The position numbers were made by a program, and so were the translations under genes. A stretch of DNA of 64,000 bases from Lutibacter oceani (GTDB lineage Bacteria; Bacteroidota; Bacteroidia; Flavobacteriales; Flavobacteriaceae). The DNA lies in contig NZ_QTTQ01000011.1 in assembly GCF_003384935.1 (NCBI RefSeq), positions 248,001 to 312,000 of the forward strand, given 5' to 3'. Under the pieces are notes generated by a model, which saw only the letters and a program-made list of their open reading frames with translations, had not been told where the DNA came from and ran no database searches. Positions 44,640 through 53,367 of the stretch are shown here, piece after piece (positions within the stretch are counted from its first letter, which is position 1; every line of letters begins with the position of its first letter).

Positions 44640-44670
44640 CAAATTTAGCATACATTTTTAAATGAGCAAA
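44640..44670 (-). promoter_or_regulatory. trp operon promoter (flavobacterial type)
   Basis: On the minus strand: -33 box TTTG (44670-44667), a 19-base spacer, and -7 box TAAATTTG (44647-44640). It matches the Bacteroidota consensus TTTG-N19-TAnnTTTG exactly. The expected start of transcription, 5-7 bases further on, falls almost at the leader-peptide ATG (44631), so the leader is nearly leaderless. Confidence 0.85.
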
Positions 44671-44716
44671 TTATTCATTAAAAAAATATTTTATTAAATT
44701 TGATAAAAACATATTT

Positions 44717-45550
44717 ATGAAAAATTCATATAAAATTGCACTTTTATTTACATTATCTATAACAGTTATAACAAGCGCTCAAGAGAAATTAAAAGGAAAT
44801 AAAAAAGTTACTACAGAAAATAGAGCAATTTCAGAATTTACAAAGCTTGAAATTATTGATGACATTGATGTTTTTTTGGTGTATAATGAAACACAATCTG
44901 TAAGTGTTGAAACAGACTCTAATTTGCAAAATGCCGTGGTTACAGTTGTTGAGAATGGGATACTTTCTATTAAAATTGGAACTAAAATTGCTAAAAAAAA
45001 GGAACTTGCTGTTCATTTAAAAGTTAACAAACATTTAAAAGAAATTAATAGCTACAACAATGCTAAAATTAAATCTAATAATTCCTTAATTATTGATTCG
45101 TTAACAATAAACACTTTTGATAATTCTGATATTGATTTGAAATTAAATTCTAAAATTGTTAGTATTAATAGTAAAAAAAATAGTGACTTAAAACTTCAAA
45201 TTTTAAGTGATAACATTTTAATTATATCAGAAGAATCTTCTGCAATTAAAGGCACTTTTGATTCTAAAGAAGCTATTTTTACATTACTTGATAAATCTAC
45301 AGTAAATATAAATGGATCAACAACACATTTTGAAATTGAAACATTAGGAAATACTAGCTTTAAAGGAAAAGAATTTAAAACTAACAATGCTATTTTAAAT
45401 GCTACAAATTCTTCTGAAACCTATATAAATGCAACTGAAAATATAGAGATCCGCGCAAAAAATTCAGCTGAAGTATATTTATATTCTAACCCGAAAATTA
45501 CTTTGACAGAATTTTTTGATAAAGCCTCACTTAATAAAAAAGAGCTTTAG
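44717..45550 (+). CDS. exported DUF2807 (GIN domain) protein
   Basis: A 277-residue protein with a signal peptide (IALLFTLSITVITSAQ). It continues with a head typical of the DUF2807 family (KVTTENRAISEFTKLEIIDDIDVFLVYN). The rest is a repeating beta-strand pattern (LIIDSLTINTFDNSDIDLKL and similar), consistent with a right-handed beta-helix as proposed for GIN domains. Function unknown; members are often surface or periplasmic adhesin-like proteins. It is divergent from the trp operon and ends one base before the convergent AspT-like gene. Confidence 0.82.
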   Translation: MKNSYKIALLFTLSITVITSAQEKLKGNKKVTTENRAISEFTKLEIIDDIDVFLVYNETQSVSVETDSNLQNAVVTVVENGILSIKIGTKIAKKKELAVHLKVNKHLKEINSYNNAKIKSNNSLIIDSLTINTFDNSDIDLKLNSKIVSINSKKNSDLKLQILSDNILIISEESSAIKGTFDSKEAIFTLLDKSTVNINGSTTHFEIETLGNTSFKGKEFKTNNAILNATNSSETYINATENIEIRAKNSAEVYLYSNPKITLTEFFDKASLNKKEL

Positions 45551-47134
45551 TTATAATAAACTAAGTATTTGAACAACAATTATTAGCAACACCATTGCAA
45601 TAGGATATACAGTTGCATATGCAACTGATGGTGCATCTGTTTCAGTCATATTATCAATTGCCGCAAGCCCTGGTGTACTTGTCATACTTCCTGTAAGAGT
45701 TCCAAGTAAGGTTAACAAATTAATATTAAAAAAAAGTTTGGAAATTATAGTTGTAATAATCATAGGGAAAAGGGTGATAACAAATCCATATACAAATAAT
45801 TCAATACCATAATTTTCAAATGTCTCAACAAGGCTAATTCCGGCGCTAGTACCTACAGCTGCTAAAAAGAATAATAATCCGAACTGACGTAACAAGTTAT
45901 TTGCTGCCCCAGTCATTGTCCACATTATAGGTCCTGTTTTACCTGTTCTTCCTAAAAACAGAGCCACCAATAAAATACCTCCTGTTAACCCAAGGCTAAA
46001 TGAAAAATCCCCCATATTAATACTTAGTTTACCAACTAAAATACCAATTATAATTCCTAATGCAATTGGAAAAAAGTCTGTACTTGATAGTTTACTATCA
46101 TCGTCACCAAAAACACGACTTACTTGTTTCATATTTTCTTTACTACACGTAACCATTAACTTATCACCAAACTGTAATTTTGATGAAGGACTTGGTGATA
46201 AATTTATACCTGAACGACGTATACGTGTAACAGTTGCATTATAAGCACTAAGAATATCAAGTTCTCCTAAAGTTTTTTTAACAACTTCTTTATTTGTTAC
46301 CAATATTGCTCTTACATCATATTTATTACTTAAAGGAATTTCTTGTTTCGTTTCTGAACCAATTAATAACTCAACTCTTTCTAAGGCTTCTTCTGTACCT
46401 ACAGCTCTTACTAAATCTCCTTTTTTCAAAATTAAAGAAGGCTCGGGTGTTATAACTACTCCGTCATGCATAATTCTTGATATAACTGCCTTAGTCATAA
46501 ATCGAATATTTAAATCTTCCAGACTTTTATCTATAACATTTTCATTTTCAACTATAAAGTTTCTTCTTGAAATTTCTGGATAATCAATATTTATTTCATC
46601 TTTATAATTTATCTCTTCATCTTTTATTTTAACACGAAGAATACGCGGTAAAAAACTTACAAAAAGAATAACTCCAATTACCCCAAAAGGATACCCTATA
46701 CCATATCCTATTGATGCCAATGGGGATCCAGTTGTATCAATTGCCGCGGCTAAACCCGGTGTACTTGTTAATGATCCTGTTAACAATCCGATGGATAAAT
46801 TTTTATCAACTCCTAAAAAATGAAAAATTATGAATGTAATAATTGCGGAACTAACAACAAGTATTGTTGCCAAAATTGTTAATTCTCTACCATGTTGTTT
46901 AAATGATTCAAAAAAACTGGGCCCAGCCTGAATACCAATTGTAAAAATAAAAAGCACTAATCCTAAGTACTGAAAATCTTTTGGTACTATGTAACCATAA
47001 TGCCCAAAAACTAGTGCTACAAAAATAACAGCTGAAACATCTAAAGAAATCCCTTTTATTTTAATTCGGCCAATAATAAAACCTATTAAAATAATTAAAA
47101 ACAATACAAAATAACTATTAGATAATAAATTCAT
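45551..47134 (-). CDS. AspT/YidE-family transporter with two TrkA-C domains
   Basis: A 527-residue protein made of two membrane halves of the AspT-YidE-YbjL duplication, each with a TSTPGLAA motif (GSLTSTPGLAAAIDTTGSP and GSMTSTPGLAAIDNMTETDA). They flank two soluble TrkA-C (RCK_C) domains (residues about 190-350; MHDGVVITPEPSLILKKGDL and NLSPSPSSKLQFGDKLMV). The family includes aspartate:alanine exchangers, but most members have no known substrate. It is separated from trxB upstream by a strong terminator, so it has its own promoter. Confidence 0.88.
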   Translation of the reverse strand: MNLLSNSYFVLFLIILIGFIIGRIKIKGISLDVSAVIFVALVFGHYGYIVPKDFQYLGLVLFIFTIGIQAGPSFFESFKQHGRELTILATILVVSSAIITFIIFHFLGVDKNLSIGLLTGSLTSTPGLAAAIDTTGSPLASIGYGIGYPFGVIGVILFVSFLPRILRVKIKDEEINYKDEINIDYPEISRRNFIVENENVIDKSLEDLNIRFMTKAVISRIMHDGVVITPEPSLILKKGDLVRAVGTEEALERVELLIGSETKQEIPLSNKYDVRAILVTNKEVVKKTLGELDILSAYNATVTRIRRSGINLSPSPSSKLQFGDKLMVTCSKENMKQVSRVFGDDDSKLSSTDFFPIALGIIIGILVGKLSINMGDFSFSLGLTGGILLVALFLGRTGKTGPIMWTMTGAANNLLRQFGLLFFLAAVGTSAGISLVETFENYGIELFVYGFVITLFPMIITTIISKLFFNINLLTLLGTLTGSMTSTPGLAAIDNMTETDAPSVAYATVYPIAMVLLIIVVQILSLL

Positions 47135-47237
47135 AATTTAAATTTTAAAGAACAAAATTAATTAGTATTCCAGACTCATTTAACATTTATTTTTAGTAAT
47201 CACGAAAACGATTGCTAAAAAATAAAGTTTTTTTAGC

Positions 47238-47267
47238 AAAAAGCCCAAGTAAGTACTTGGGCTTTTT
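47238..47267 (-). terminator. terminator after trxB
   Basis: AAGCCCAAGTA (47241-47251) and TACTTGGGCTT (47254-47264) form an 11-base-pair stem with a 2-base gap. A/T extensions flank it. On the minus strand a run of T follows. It lies 20 bases after the trxB stop. Confidence 0.88.
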
Positions 47268-47287
47268 TTATTTTGCAAATAAAATAT

Positions 47288-48235
47288 TTATTCTAAAGAT
47301 CCCAAATAGCGCTCGGCATCTAAAGCTGCCATACAACCAGTTCCTGCAGCAGTAACCGCCTGTCTGTATTCTTTATCTTGTACATCACCTGCAGCAAAAA
47401 CACCTGGTAGGTTTGTTTTAGTAGTTTTTCCTTTTGTTTTTAAATAACCTGTTTCATCCATTTCTAAAATACCTTTAAATATTTCAGTATTTGGTTTATG
47501 CCCAATTGCAATAAAAACACCCGTTACATCAATAACTTCTTTTTCTCCGCTTATATTATTAAAAACCCGAACACCTTCAACTACAGTATCACCTAACACT
47601 TCATCTATTTCAGTATTAAATTTAACCTCTAAATTAGCCGTTTTATTAACCCTATGTTGCATTGCTTTAGAAGCTCTCATATAATCTTTTCTAACCAACA
47701 AAGTAACTTTGTTACATATATTAGACAAATAAGTTGCTTCTTCTGCGGCTGTGTCTCCAGCACCAACTACTATTACATCTTGTTTTCTATAAAAGAAACC
47801 ATCACATGTTGCACAAGCCGAAACCCCACCACCAATTAAACGTTGTTCACTTTCTAATCCTAAATATTTTGCAGTTGCTCCTGTTGAAATAATTACTGCT
47901 TCTGCTTCAATTTGAGTAGTCTCATCAACAACAACTTTATGAATACCACCAACTTTATTGCTAAAATCAACTTTAGTAACCAAACCAAATCTAACTTCAG
48001 TACCAAAACGTTCTGCTTGATTTTTTAAATCTTCCATCATTGCAGTACCATCAGTTCCATTAGGGTAACCTGGAAAATTATCTACCTCAGTTGTAGTTGT
48101 TAACTGACCTCCCATTTGCATTCCAGTATACAAAACCGGTTTTAAATCTGCACGAGCTGCATAAATAGCTGCTGTATAGCCAGCTGGACCAGAACCAATT
48201 ATTAAACATTTTATTCTTTCAATTTTATCAGACAT
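47288..48235 (-). CDS. trxB: thioredoxin-disulfide reductase
   Basis: A 315-residue flavoprotein. FAD motif CLIIGSGPAGYTAAIYAARA near residue 10, GGQLTTTTEVDNFPGYP, the redox-active CATCDGFFY near 140, the NADPH motif VVGAGDTAAEEATYLS, and the terminal GVFAAGDVQDKEYRQAVTAAGTG. It reduces thioredoxin with NADPH in the cytoplasm. A gene for a thioredoxin-like protein lies divergently at 48405. Confidence 0.96.
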   Translation of the reverse strand: MSDKIERIKCLIIGSGPAGYTAAIYAARADLKPVLYTGMQMGGQLTTTTEVDNFPGYPNGTDGTAMMEDLKNQAERFGTEVRFGLVTKVDFSNKVGGIHKVVVDETTQIEAEAVIISTGATAKYLGLESEQRLIGGGVSACATCDGFFYRKQDVIVVGAGDTAAEEATYLSNICNKVTLLVRKDYMRASKAMQHRVNKTANLEVKFNTEIDEVLGDTVVEGVRVFNNISGEKEVIDVTGVFIAIGHKPNTEIFKGILEMDETGYLKTKGKTTKTNLPGVFAAGDVQDKEYRQAVTAAGTGCMAALDAERYLGSLE

Positions 48236-48404
48236 AATTAATTCACTTTAATTTTAGATGAACAAATTTATAGCAATTTATTAGAAATTAACACCAATGT
48301 TTATAATTTTTAATAATGCAATTATAAACAAACAAAATAGGTATTATGAATTACATAAATTATATTTGATTGTAGTAAATTTGGTATCTAATTATAGAAA
48401 ATTA

Positions 48405-48743
48405 ATGAATACACAAAAATTAATAAATTCTTCTGAAGAGCTAAATGAAATTTTAGCTACTCAACTTGCTGTATTATTATATTTCTCTACTGCATCTTGC
48501 AGTGTAGGAGAAGCATTTGAACCCAAAGTAAAAATGCTTATAAACTCCAAGTTTCCAAAAATTAAGTTTTACAATGTAGATCTTAATTTTTCACCTAAAA
48601 TTGCTGCTGAACATAGTGCCTTTGTTGAGCCAACTATATTAGTATTTTTTGATGGAAAGGAAACAATACGAAAAAGCAGAAATATTAGTATTTACGAATT
48701 AGAGGAAGCCATTAAAAGACCTTATGAACTTATTTTTGAATAA
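48405..48743 (+). CDS. thioredoxin-like protein lacking the CxxC pair
   Basis: A 112-residue thioredoxin fold starting at MNTQKLINSSEELNEIL. A longer frame from 48297 reads through the promoter region (-7 box TATATTTG at 48361-48368), so the shorter start is preferred. The active-site area is LLYFSTASCSVGEAFEPKVK, with a single Cys where CGPC is expected. The cis-Pro region is SAFVEPTILVFFDGKE. Dithiol exchange is therefore unlikely; it may act as a monothiol or binding protein. It is divergent from trxB. Confidence 0.8.
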   Translation: MNTQKLINSSEELNEILATQLAVLLYFSTASCSVGEAFEPKVKMLINSKFPKIKFYNVDLNFSPKIAAEHSAFVEPTILVFFDGKETIRKSRNISIYELEEAIKRPYELIFE

Positions 48744-48747
48744 TTAC

Positions 48748-48777
48748 TTGTAATATATATTTTTAGTTTTATATTTG
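48748..48777 (+). promoter_or_regulatory. tRNA-Pro promoter
   Basis: -33 TTG (48748-48750), 19-base spacer, -7 TATATTTG (48770-48777). It starts right after the preceding stop codon and leads into the tRNA 15 bases later. Confidence 0.75.
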
Positions 48778-48792
48778 CAGACCGAAATTATT

Positions 48793-48867
48793 CGGGGTGT
48801 AGCGTAGCCCGGTTATCGCGCCACGTTTGGGACGTGGAGGCCGCAGGTTCGAATCCTGCCACCCCGA
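48793..48867 (+). tRNA. tRNA-Pro (anticodon TGG)
   Basis: A 7-base-pair acceptor stem (CGGGGTG with CACCCCG), an anticodon arm CCACG-TTTGGGA-CGTGG giving anticodon TGG, and a T-arm with GGTTCGAATCC. Discriminator A, CCA not encoded. It is 75 bases and stands alone with its own promoter and terminator. Confidence 0.96.
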
Positions 48868-48870
48868 CAA

Positions 48871-48907
48871 AAAGAAAAAACCTGATATATTATCAGGTTT
48901 TTTCTTT
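48871..48907 (+). terminator. terminator after tRNA-Pro
   Basis: A perfect 17-base-pair stem (48871-48887 and 48891-48907, core ACCTGATA/TATCAGGT) with a 3-base loop; the T-run is part of the distal arm. It starts 3 bases after the tRNA. Confidence 0.9.
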
Positions 48908-49096
48908 TCTAAATCTAAATTATCCAGTTTTTACATATAATTTAATTGATTATTTTTAATAAAAGCTTTAACTTTATACTGAGCTCGTAAAATCTGACAC
49001 AGATTAATTATACCTAATCAAGAACTCTATAGTTGGTATAATGTGTTGATTTTTAATTTTCACCTCCTTTTTTTATTGAATTTTAAATGTTTTGTT

Positions 49097-50668
49097 ATGT
49101 TTCTATTTAAAGAAATAGCAAATGATAATTATTCTCTTAGTACCGGGTTAAACTATGGATGGAAACATATTTTTACCTTGTACATAATAGTTAGTATACT
49201 TCGAATTTTATTCGCTGTTTTAGGAGGAATTGATCTTGATCCTGAAGAAGCTCAATACTGGCTATGGTCTAAATATCCCGATTGGTCTTACTATTCAAAA
49301 CCCCCTTTAATTGCCTATATTAATGGTTTCACCAGCTCTATATTTGGAAGCTTTACTTGGTCCGTTAGGTTAAATGCAATAATAGTAGGTAGTGTTATTG
49401 GCCTATCAACTTATTATATTATTGATAAAATATATAATTCAAAAAAATTGGCATTTTTTATTTCAGCGGGGCTTTTACTATTACCTGCTTACCATTATAT
49501 ATCTATGTTTTTTACTACAGATGTTTTAGTAGCATTTTTTTGGTTACTTACCTGTTATTTTTTCTGGAAAGCTATTAAATATAACCATTTAAAATATTGG
49601 ATATTATCTGGCCTTGCTATTGGAATTGGTCTAATGGCAAAATACTCGTTACTCTTTTTTATTCCATTTTCCTTTATATTTTTACTATTTAAAAGAAAAG
49701 ATCTACTAAAACAAAAAGGATATTATATTTCGCTAATAATAGCCATCGTTTTTTTTAGTCCTATTTTAATTTGGAATATAAACCATGATATGGTTGGTCT
49801 GTTTCATGTATCCAATTTAGCTGGCATTGGTCGAAAATTTACTAGTTTTAATAAATCAATAACATATCTATTCGAATTTTTTGCCGGACAATTATTATTA
49901 AACCTACCTTTCTTATTTCTATTCTTTTTCTGGAAAAAATACAAACTAGGCAGCTATTTAAAAGCTGATTTTGAACAATTTATAATTTTAAAAACAATTT
50001 TCATTATTAGTATATTCACCTGTATTGCTTTTATTAAAAGAGTTCAAATAAATTGGCTTATTTTCTGTTATATTCCATTATACATTATTTTACTGAAAGC
50101 TATTTTAAAATCGGGAATTCTAAAAAATAAAATTGTAAAAACTTATATAACATTCTCCTCAGTATTACTACTACTTCTGTTATTACAACCAGTTTTTGAA
50201 ACTTTCACGCCCAGTTTTTCTAAAATAATTCCTGCCAAAATAGATCCCTTTGGTAAATTGGTAGACTGGAAAGGACTTGCCAATTTTGTGCAAAAAGAAA
50301 TAAATGGTAAATGTGATGAAAAGAATTATATTATTGTATCGGACAAATATCAAATAGCTTCCCAGTTAACTTTCTATACCGCAGGCCAACCTAAAACATA
50401 CTGTTTGCCTTTTTCAGGAAGAAGAATGAATCAATTTGACATTTGGGGAATTCCTTACTCTGAAATTGAACAAAAACAAGTTGTTTTAATTAAAAATTCA
50501 CCTCTTGAATTAGATACTGAAATTAATTCATTAATTGATCAAAACAGTTTAATATACTCAACTACATATACTATTTTGTACAAGGAAAAACTAATAAAAA
50601 CTTATTATATTTATTTATTAAGTAAAATGCCTGAATTATCATCATCAAAATTAATTTCAAAGTTTTAG
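49097..50668 (+). CDS. GT39-family (ArnT/PMT-like) membrane glycosyltransferase
   Basis: About 523 residues; the start at MFLFKEIANDN is preferred over an ATG at 49043. Ten or more membrane helices occupy residues 25-370. The first extracytoplasmic loop has DLDPEEAQYWLWSKYPDWSYYSKPPLI, with the acidic-residue motif of lipid-linked sugar transferases. A soluble C-terminal part follows (IDPFGKLVDWKGLANFV). Such enzymes move a sugar from a polyprenyl-phosphate donor to lipid A, a protein or another glycan; the acceptor is unknown. The gene stands alone between two tRNA genes. Confidence 0.85.
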   Translation: MFLFKEIANDNYSLSTGLNYGWKHIFTLYIIVSILRILFAVLGGIDLDPEEAQYWLWSKYPDWSYYSKPPLIAYINGFTSSIFGSFTWSVRLNAIIVGSVIGLSTYYIIDKIYNSKKLAFFISAGLLLLPAYHYISMFFTTDVLVAFFWLLTCYFFWKAIKYNHLKYWILSGLAIGIGLMAKYSLLFFIPFSFIFLLFKRKDLLKQKGYYISLIIAIVFFSPILIWNINHDMVGLFHVSNLAGIGRKFTSFNKSITYLFEFFAGQLLLNLPFLFLFFFWKKYKLGSYLKADFEQFIILKTIFIISIFTCIAFIKRVQINWLIFCYIPLYIILLKAILKSGILKNKIVKTYITFSSVLLLLLLLQPVFETFTPSFSKIIPAKIDPFGKLVDWKGLANFVQKEINGKCDEKNYIIVSDKYQIASQLTFYTAGQPKTYCLPFSGRRMNQFDIWGIPYSEIEQKQVVLIKNSPLELDTEINSLIDQNSLIYSTTYTILYKEKLIKTYYIYLLSKMPELSSSKLISKF

Positions 50669-50795
50669 TCTGTATATTATATTCATAAATAGTTGAACTA
50701 AATGTTAATTTCATTAAAAAAATTAACAAGTCTAAATCCAAGAAAAAAATTAATAAAAACAGCTTTCTATTTTCTTTAAAAAAAATGAAAATTTA

Positions 50796-50827
50796 TTTGC
50801 AAATTAATTTTAAATAAATTTAATTTG
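50796..50827 (+). promoter_or_regulatory. tRNA-Thr promoter
   Basis: -33 TTTG (50796-50799), 20-base spacer, -7 TTAATTTG (50820-50827; one mismatch to TAnnTTTG). The tRNA starts 13 bases further on. Confidence 0.75.
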
Positions 50828-50840
50828 CATCCGCTAACAA

Positions 50841-50914
50841 GCCGATGTAGCTCAGCTGGCTAGAGCAGCTGATTTGTAATCAGCAGGTCGTGGGTTCGAG
50901 TCCCTCCATCGGCT
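50841..50914 (+). tRNA. tRNA-Thr (anticodon TGT)
   Basis: Acceptor stem GCCGATG/CATCGGC, D-arm GCTCAGCTGGCTAGAGC, anticodon arm CTGAT-TTGTA-ATCAG giving TGT, and T-arm GTGGGTTCGAGTCCCTC. It is 74 bases with discriminator T; CCA is not encoded. Confidence 0.96.
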
Positions 50915-50916
50915 CT

Positions 50917-50947
50917 AAAGCCTCTTCAATTGAAGAGGCTTTTTTAT
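50917..50947 (+). terminator. terminator after tRNA-Thr
   Basis: A perfect palindrome 50917-50942 (core GCCTCTTCAATTGAAGAGGC) followed by a T-run. It begins 3 bases after the tRNA end. Confidence 0.9.
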
Positions 50948-51050
50948 TTTCATGTTTTTTTGATTCGTCAACAACTAACAGATAAAAAATAACACAAACT
51001 AGTTTTCACAATAATAGAATTCTTAAATTTGCATTACTAAATAAACTTAT

Positions 51051-51656
51051 ATGCTAATTATTGGAATTGCAGGAGGAACTGGAAGCGGCAAAACAACTGT
51101 TGTAAATCAAATCTTAAACGAATTACCTGCTGATGAAGTTTGTGTAATATCACAAGACTCATATTATAACGAAACCCATAACCTAACTTACCAAGAACGC
51201 ACAAAAATTAATTTCGATCATCCAAAAGCTATCGACTTTGATTTACTCGTTTCCCATATAAATAAATTAAGAAAAGGGGAAATTATTGAGCAACCAATCT
51301 ATTCATTTGTAACACACGACAGAACAAAAGATACCATAGTAACACATCCTAGAAAAGTTGTAATTGTTGAGGGTATTTTAATTTTTAACAGTAAAGAATT
51401 ACGTGATTTATTTGATATAAAAATATTTGTTCATGCCGATACTGATGAACGCTTAATTAGAAGAGTTAGACGCGATATTGAAGAACGTGGAAGAGATATA
51501 AATGAAGTTTTAAACAGGTATCAAAACACTTTAAAGCCTATGCACCAGCAATTTATAGAGCCAACTAAAAACTATGCCGATATTATTATACCAAATGACA
51601 GGTACAATACAGTAGCTGTTGATATCGTTAGAACTGTTATAAGTAATAAATTATAG
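51051..51656 (+). CDS. udk: uridine kinase
   Basis: A 201-residue P-loop kinase. Walker A is IAGGTGSGKTTVVNQIL at the N-terminus. The substrate region is SQDSYYNETHNLTYQERTKINFDHPKAIDFDLL, followed by the lid RLIRRVRRDIEERGRDINEV and IEPTKNYADIIIP. It phosphorylates uridine and cytidine for pyrimidine salvage. The -7 box TAAATTTG is at 51024-51031. The DivIC-like gene follows 4 bases later. Confidence 0.95.
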   Translation: MLIIGIAGGTGSGKTTVVNQILNELPADEVCVISQDSYYNETHNLTYQERTKINFDHPKAIDFDLLVSHINKLRKGEIIEQPIYSFVTHDRTKDTIVTHPRKVVIVEGILIFNSKELRDLFDIKIFVHADTDERLIRRVRRDIEERGRDINEVLNRYQNTLKPMHQQFIEPTKNYADIIIPNDRYNTVAVDIVRTVISNKL

Positions 51657-51660
51657 TTTT

Positions 51661-51981
51661 ATGACATTTAAGCAGTTTAGAAACAAACCAATTGTAAAAA
51701 TTATTTCAAATAAATATGTTTTAATTTTACTTACATTTATTGTTTGGATGGTATTTTTTGATGAAAATTCCTGGTTAAACCACAGAGAATTTAATAAAGA
51801 AATAGATAAACTTAATAGCGAAAAAGAGTATTATAATTCTCAAATAGAAAAAGACAAAGAACTAATTCAAAAATTAGACGACACCGAAGAATTAGAAAAG
51901 TTTGCCAGAGAAGAGTATAAAATGAAAAAGGAAAACGAAGAGATTTATATCATTGAATACGATACGCTAAAGAAAAAGTAG
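51661..51981 (+). CDS. septum formation initiator (FtsB/DivIC-like) protein
   Basis: A 106-residue single-pass protein. A short cytoplasmic N-terminus (FKQFRNKPIVKIISN) precedes one membrane helix (YVLILLTFIVWMVFF). A coiled coil of about 50 residues (REFNKEIDKLNSEKEYYNSQ and on) follows, then a short C-terminal segment (EKFAREEYKMKKENEEIYII) typical of FtsB/DivIC. It bridges the divisome with FtsL and FtsQ. It is co-transcribed with udk. Confidence 0.88.
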   Translation: MTFKQFRNKPIVKIISNKYVLILLTFIVWMVFFDENSWLNHREFNKEIDKLNSEKEYYNSQIEKDKELIQKLDDTEELEKFAREEYKMKKENEEIYIIEYDTLKKK

Positions 51982-52026
51982 TTCACCATACTTAAATTAT
52001 TAAGTTTTGTTTTAATTTTAATACCT

Positions 52027-53367
52027 ATGAGTAATCTTTTAACTGATGATTTTGAACCTAGTTCAGCCGCAGCCTGGAAACAAAAAATTCAGTTTGAACT
52101 TCATGGAGAAGATTACAAAACACTGCTAACTTCAACAAATGAAGGCATTACAATAAAGCCTTTTTATCATTCAGATGATTTTGAAAAATTAGAAATTCCC
52201 GTTCCAAACGAAGATTTTATATTTTGCAAACATATACTTATTACTTCTGAAGAAGCAGCAAGTAAAACTGCACTTAACAGCATAAAACAAGGAATAAAAT
52301 CTTTAAAATTTATTGTTAAAAAAGAGTTCGATTTTGAAACTGTTTTTTCAAAACTTTTAAATAAAGAGGTCGATTTTCAGTTTGAATTCAGTTTTTTTTC
52401 GCCAATTTTTATTTCTGAATTAGCTGAAAAACTTAAAAATGAGACTGTTTATTTTAATATAGATATTATTGGGAACCTTGCCAAAACAGGAAATTGGTAT
52501 AAATCGTTCCATGATGATTTCAAAAATTTAGAATCAATCATACAAAAATATCCCACTAATTATTGCATCGCCGTTCATGTTGATTTATATCAAAATGCTG
52601 GTGCAAATACTGTTCAGCAAGTGGCATATGCCATTTCTCATGTAAACGAATATTTATTGAAGTTTGGAGGAGAAATTGCTAATAAAATTCAATTTGATTT
52701 TGCAATTGGAAGCAATTATTTCTTTGAAATTTCAAAATTAAGAGCCTTTAGATATTTGTTTAATCTTGTTTTAAATGAATACAATACAAAAGCCGAACCT
52801 AAAGTATTTGCACAACCTAGTTTACGAAATAAAACATTATTTGGCACTGATTTAAATAACTTATTACGTTCAAAAACCGAATGTTCGAGTGCGGTTTTTG
52901 GAGGCGCAAATACCATCTCAATCGAATCTAATAATTCATTCTTTACAAACCCTATTGAGTTAAAAGAAAACGATTTAAATTCATTCATACTTTTAAAAGA
53001 AGATAGCGCTCAAAATAGCGTAACCGATTCTTATTATATAGAAAGTATTACCAAACAAATTGCCGAAAAAGCATTGGAAATTTTTAAAGAAATTGAAAAA
53101 GGCGGAGGATTTCTAAGTCAATTAAAAGAAGGTACAATTCAAAGAAAAATTAAAGAAAACGCACAAAAAGAACAACAACAATTTGATTGTGGTGAACTGG
53201 TAATAGTTGGCGCAAATAAATACATAAATGAAACGGACACTCTAAAACCCAATTTAAGTAAAAATCCTTTTAAAGAAAAAAAATCGCATAAAACGTTAAT
53301 AATACCTATAATTCCAAAACGATTGACTGAAAAATTGGAGCAAAAAAAATGGAGAAATGAAACGTAA
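52027..53367 (+). CDS. mutA: methylmalonyl-CoA mutase small (beta) subunit
   Basis: A 446-residue protein with the start SSAAAWKQKIQFELHGEDY and KTLLTSTNEGITIKPFYH of MutA-type subunits. A TIM-barrel-like region includes HVDLYQNAGANTVQQVAYAISH and FDFAIGSNYFFEISKLRAFRYL. VTDSYYIESITKQIAEKAL and FCGELVIVGANKY-like ends follow (DCGELVIVGANKYIN). The degenerate cobalamin domain found in longer MutA proteins is missing, as in other flavobacteria. The small subunit is non-catalytic and needs MutB, but the MutB gene that overlaps it by 11 bases is badly shortened (next feature). Confidence 0.88.
   Translation: MSNLLTDDFEPSSAAAWKQKIQFELHGEDYKTLLTSTNEGITIKPFYHSDDFEKLEIPVPNEDFIFCKHILITSEEAASKTALNSIKQGIKSLKFIVKKEFDFETVFSKLLNKEVDFQFEFSFFSPIFISELAEKLKNETVYFNIDIIGNLAKTGNWYKSFHDDFKNLESIIQKYPTNYCIAVHVDLYQNAGANTVQQVAYAISHVNEYLLKFGGEIANKIQFDFAIGSNYFFEISKLRAFRYLFNLVLNEYNTKAEPKVFAQPSLRNKTLFGTDLNNLLRSKTECSSAVFGGANTISIESNNSFFTNPIELKENDLNSFILLKEDSAQNSVTDSYYIESITKQIAEKALEIFKEIEKGGGFLSQLKEGTIQRKIKENAQKEQQQFDCGELVIVGANKYINETDTLKPNLSKNPFKEKKSHKTLIIPIIPKRLTEKLEQKKWRNET

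Noticed and set aside
50669-50795. Gap before tRNA-Thr as a hidden gene
   Set aside because: Only A+T-rich sequence with frequent stops; nothing beyond the tRNA promoter is visible.
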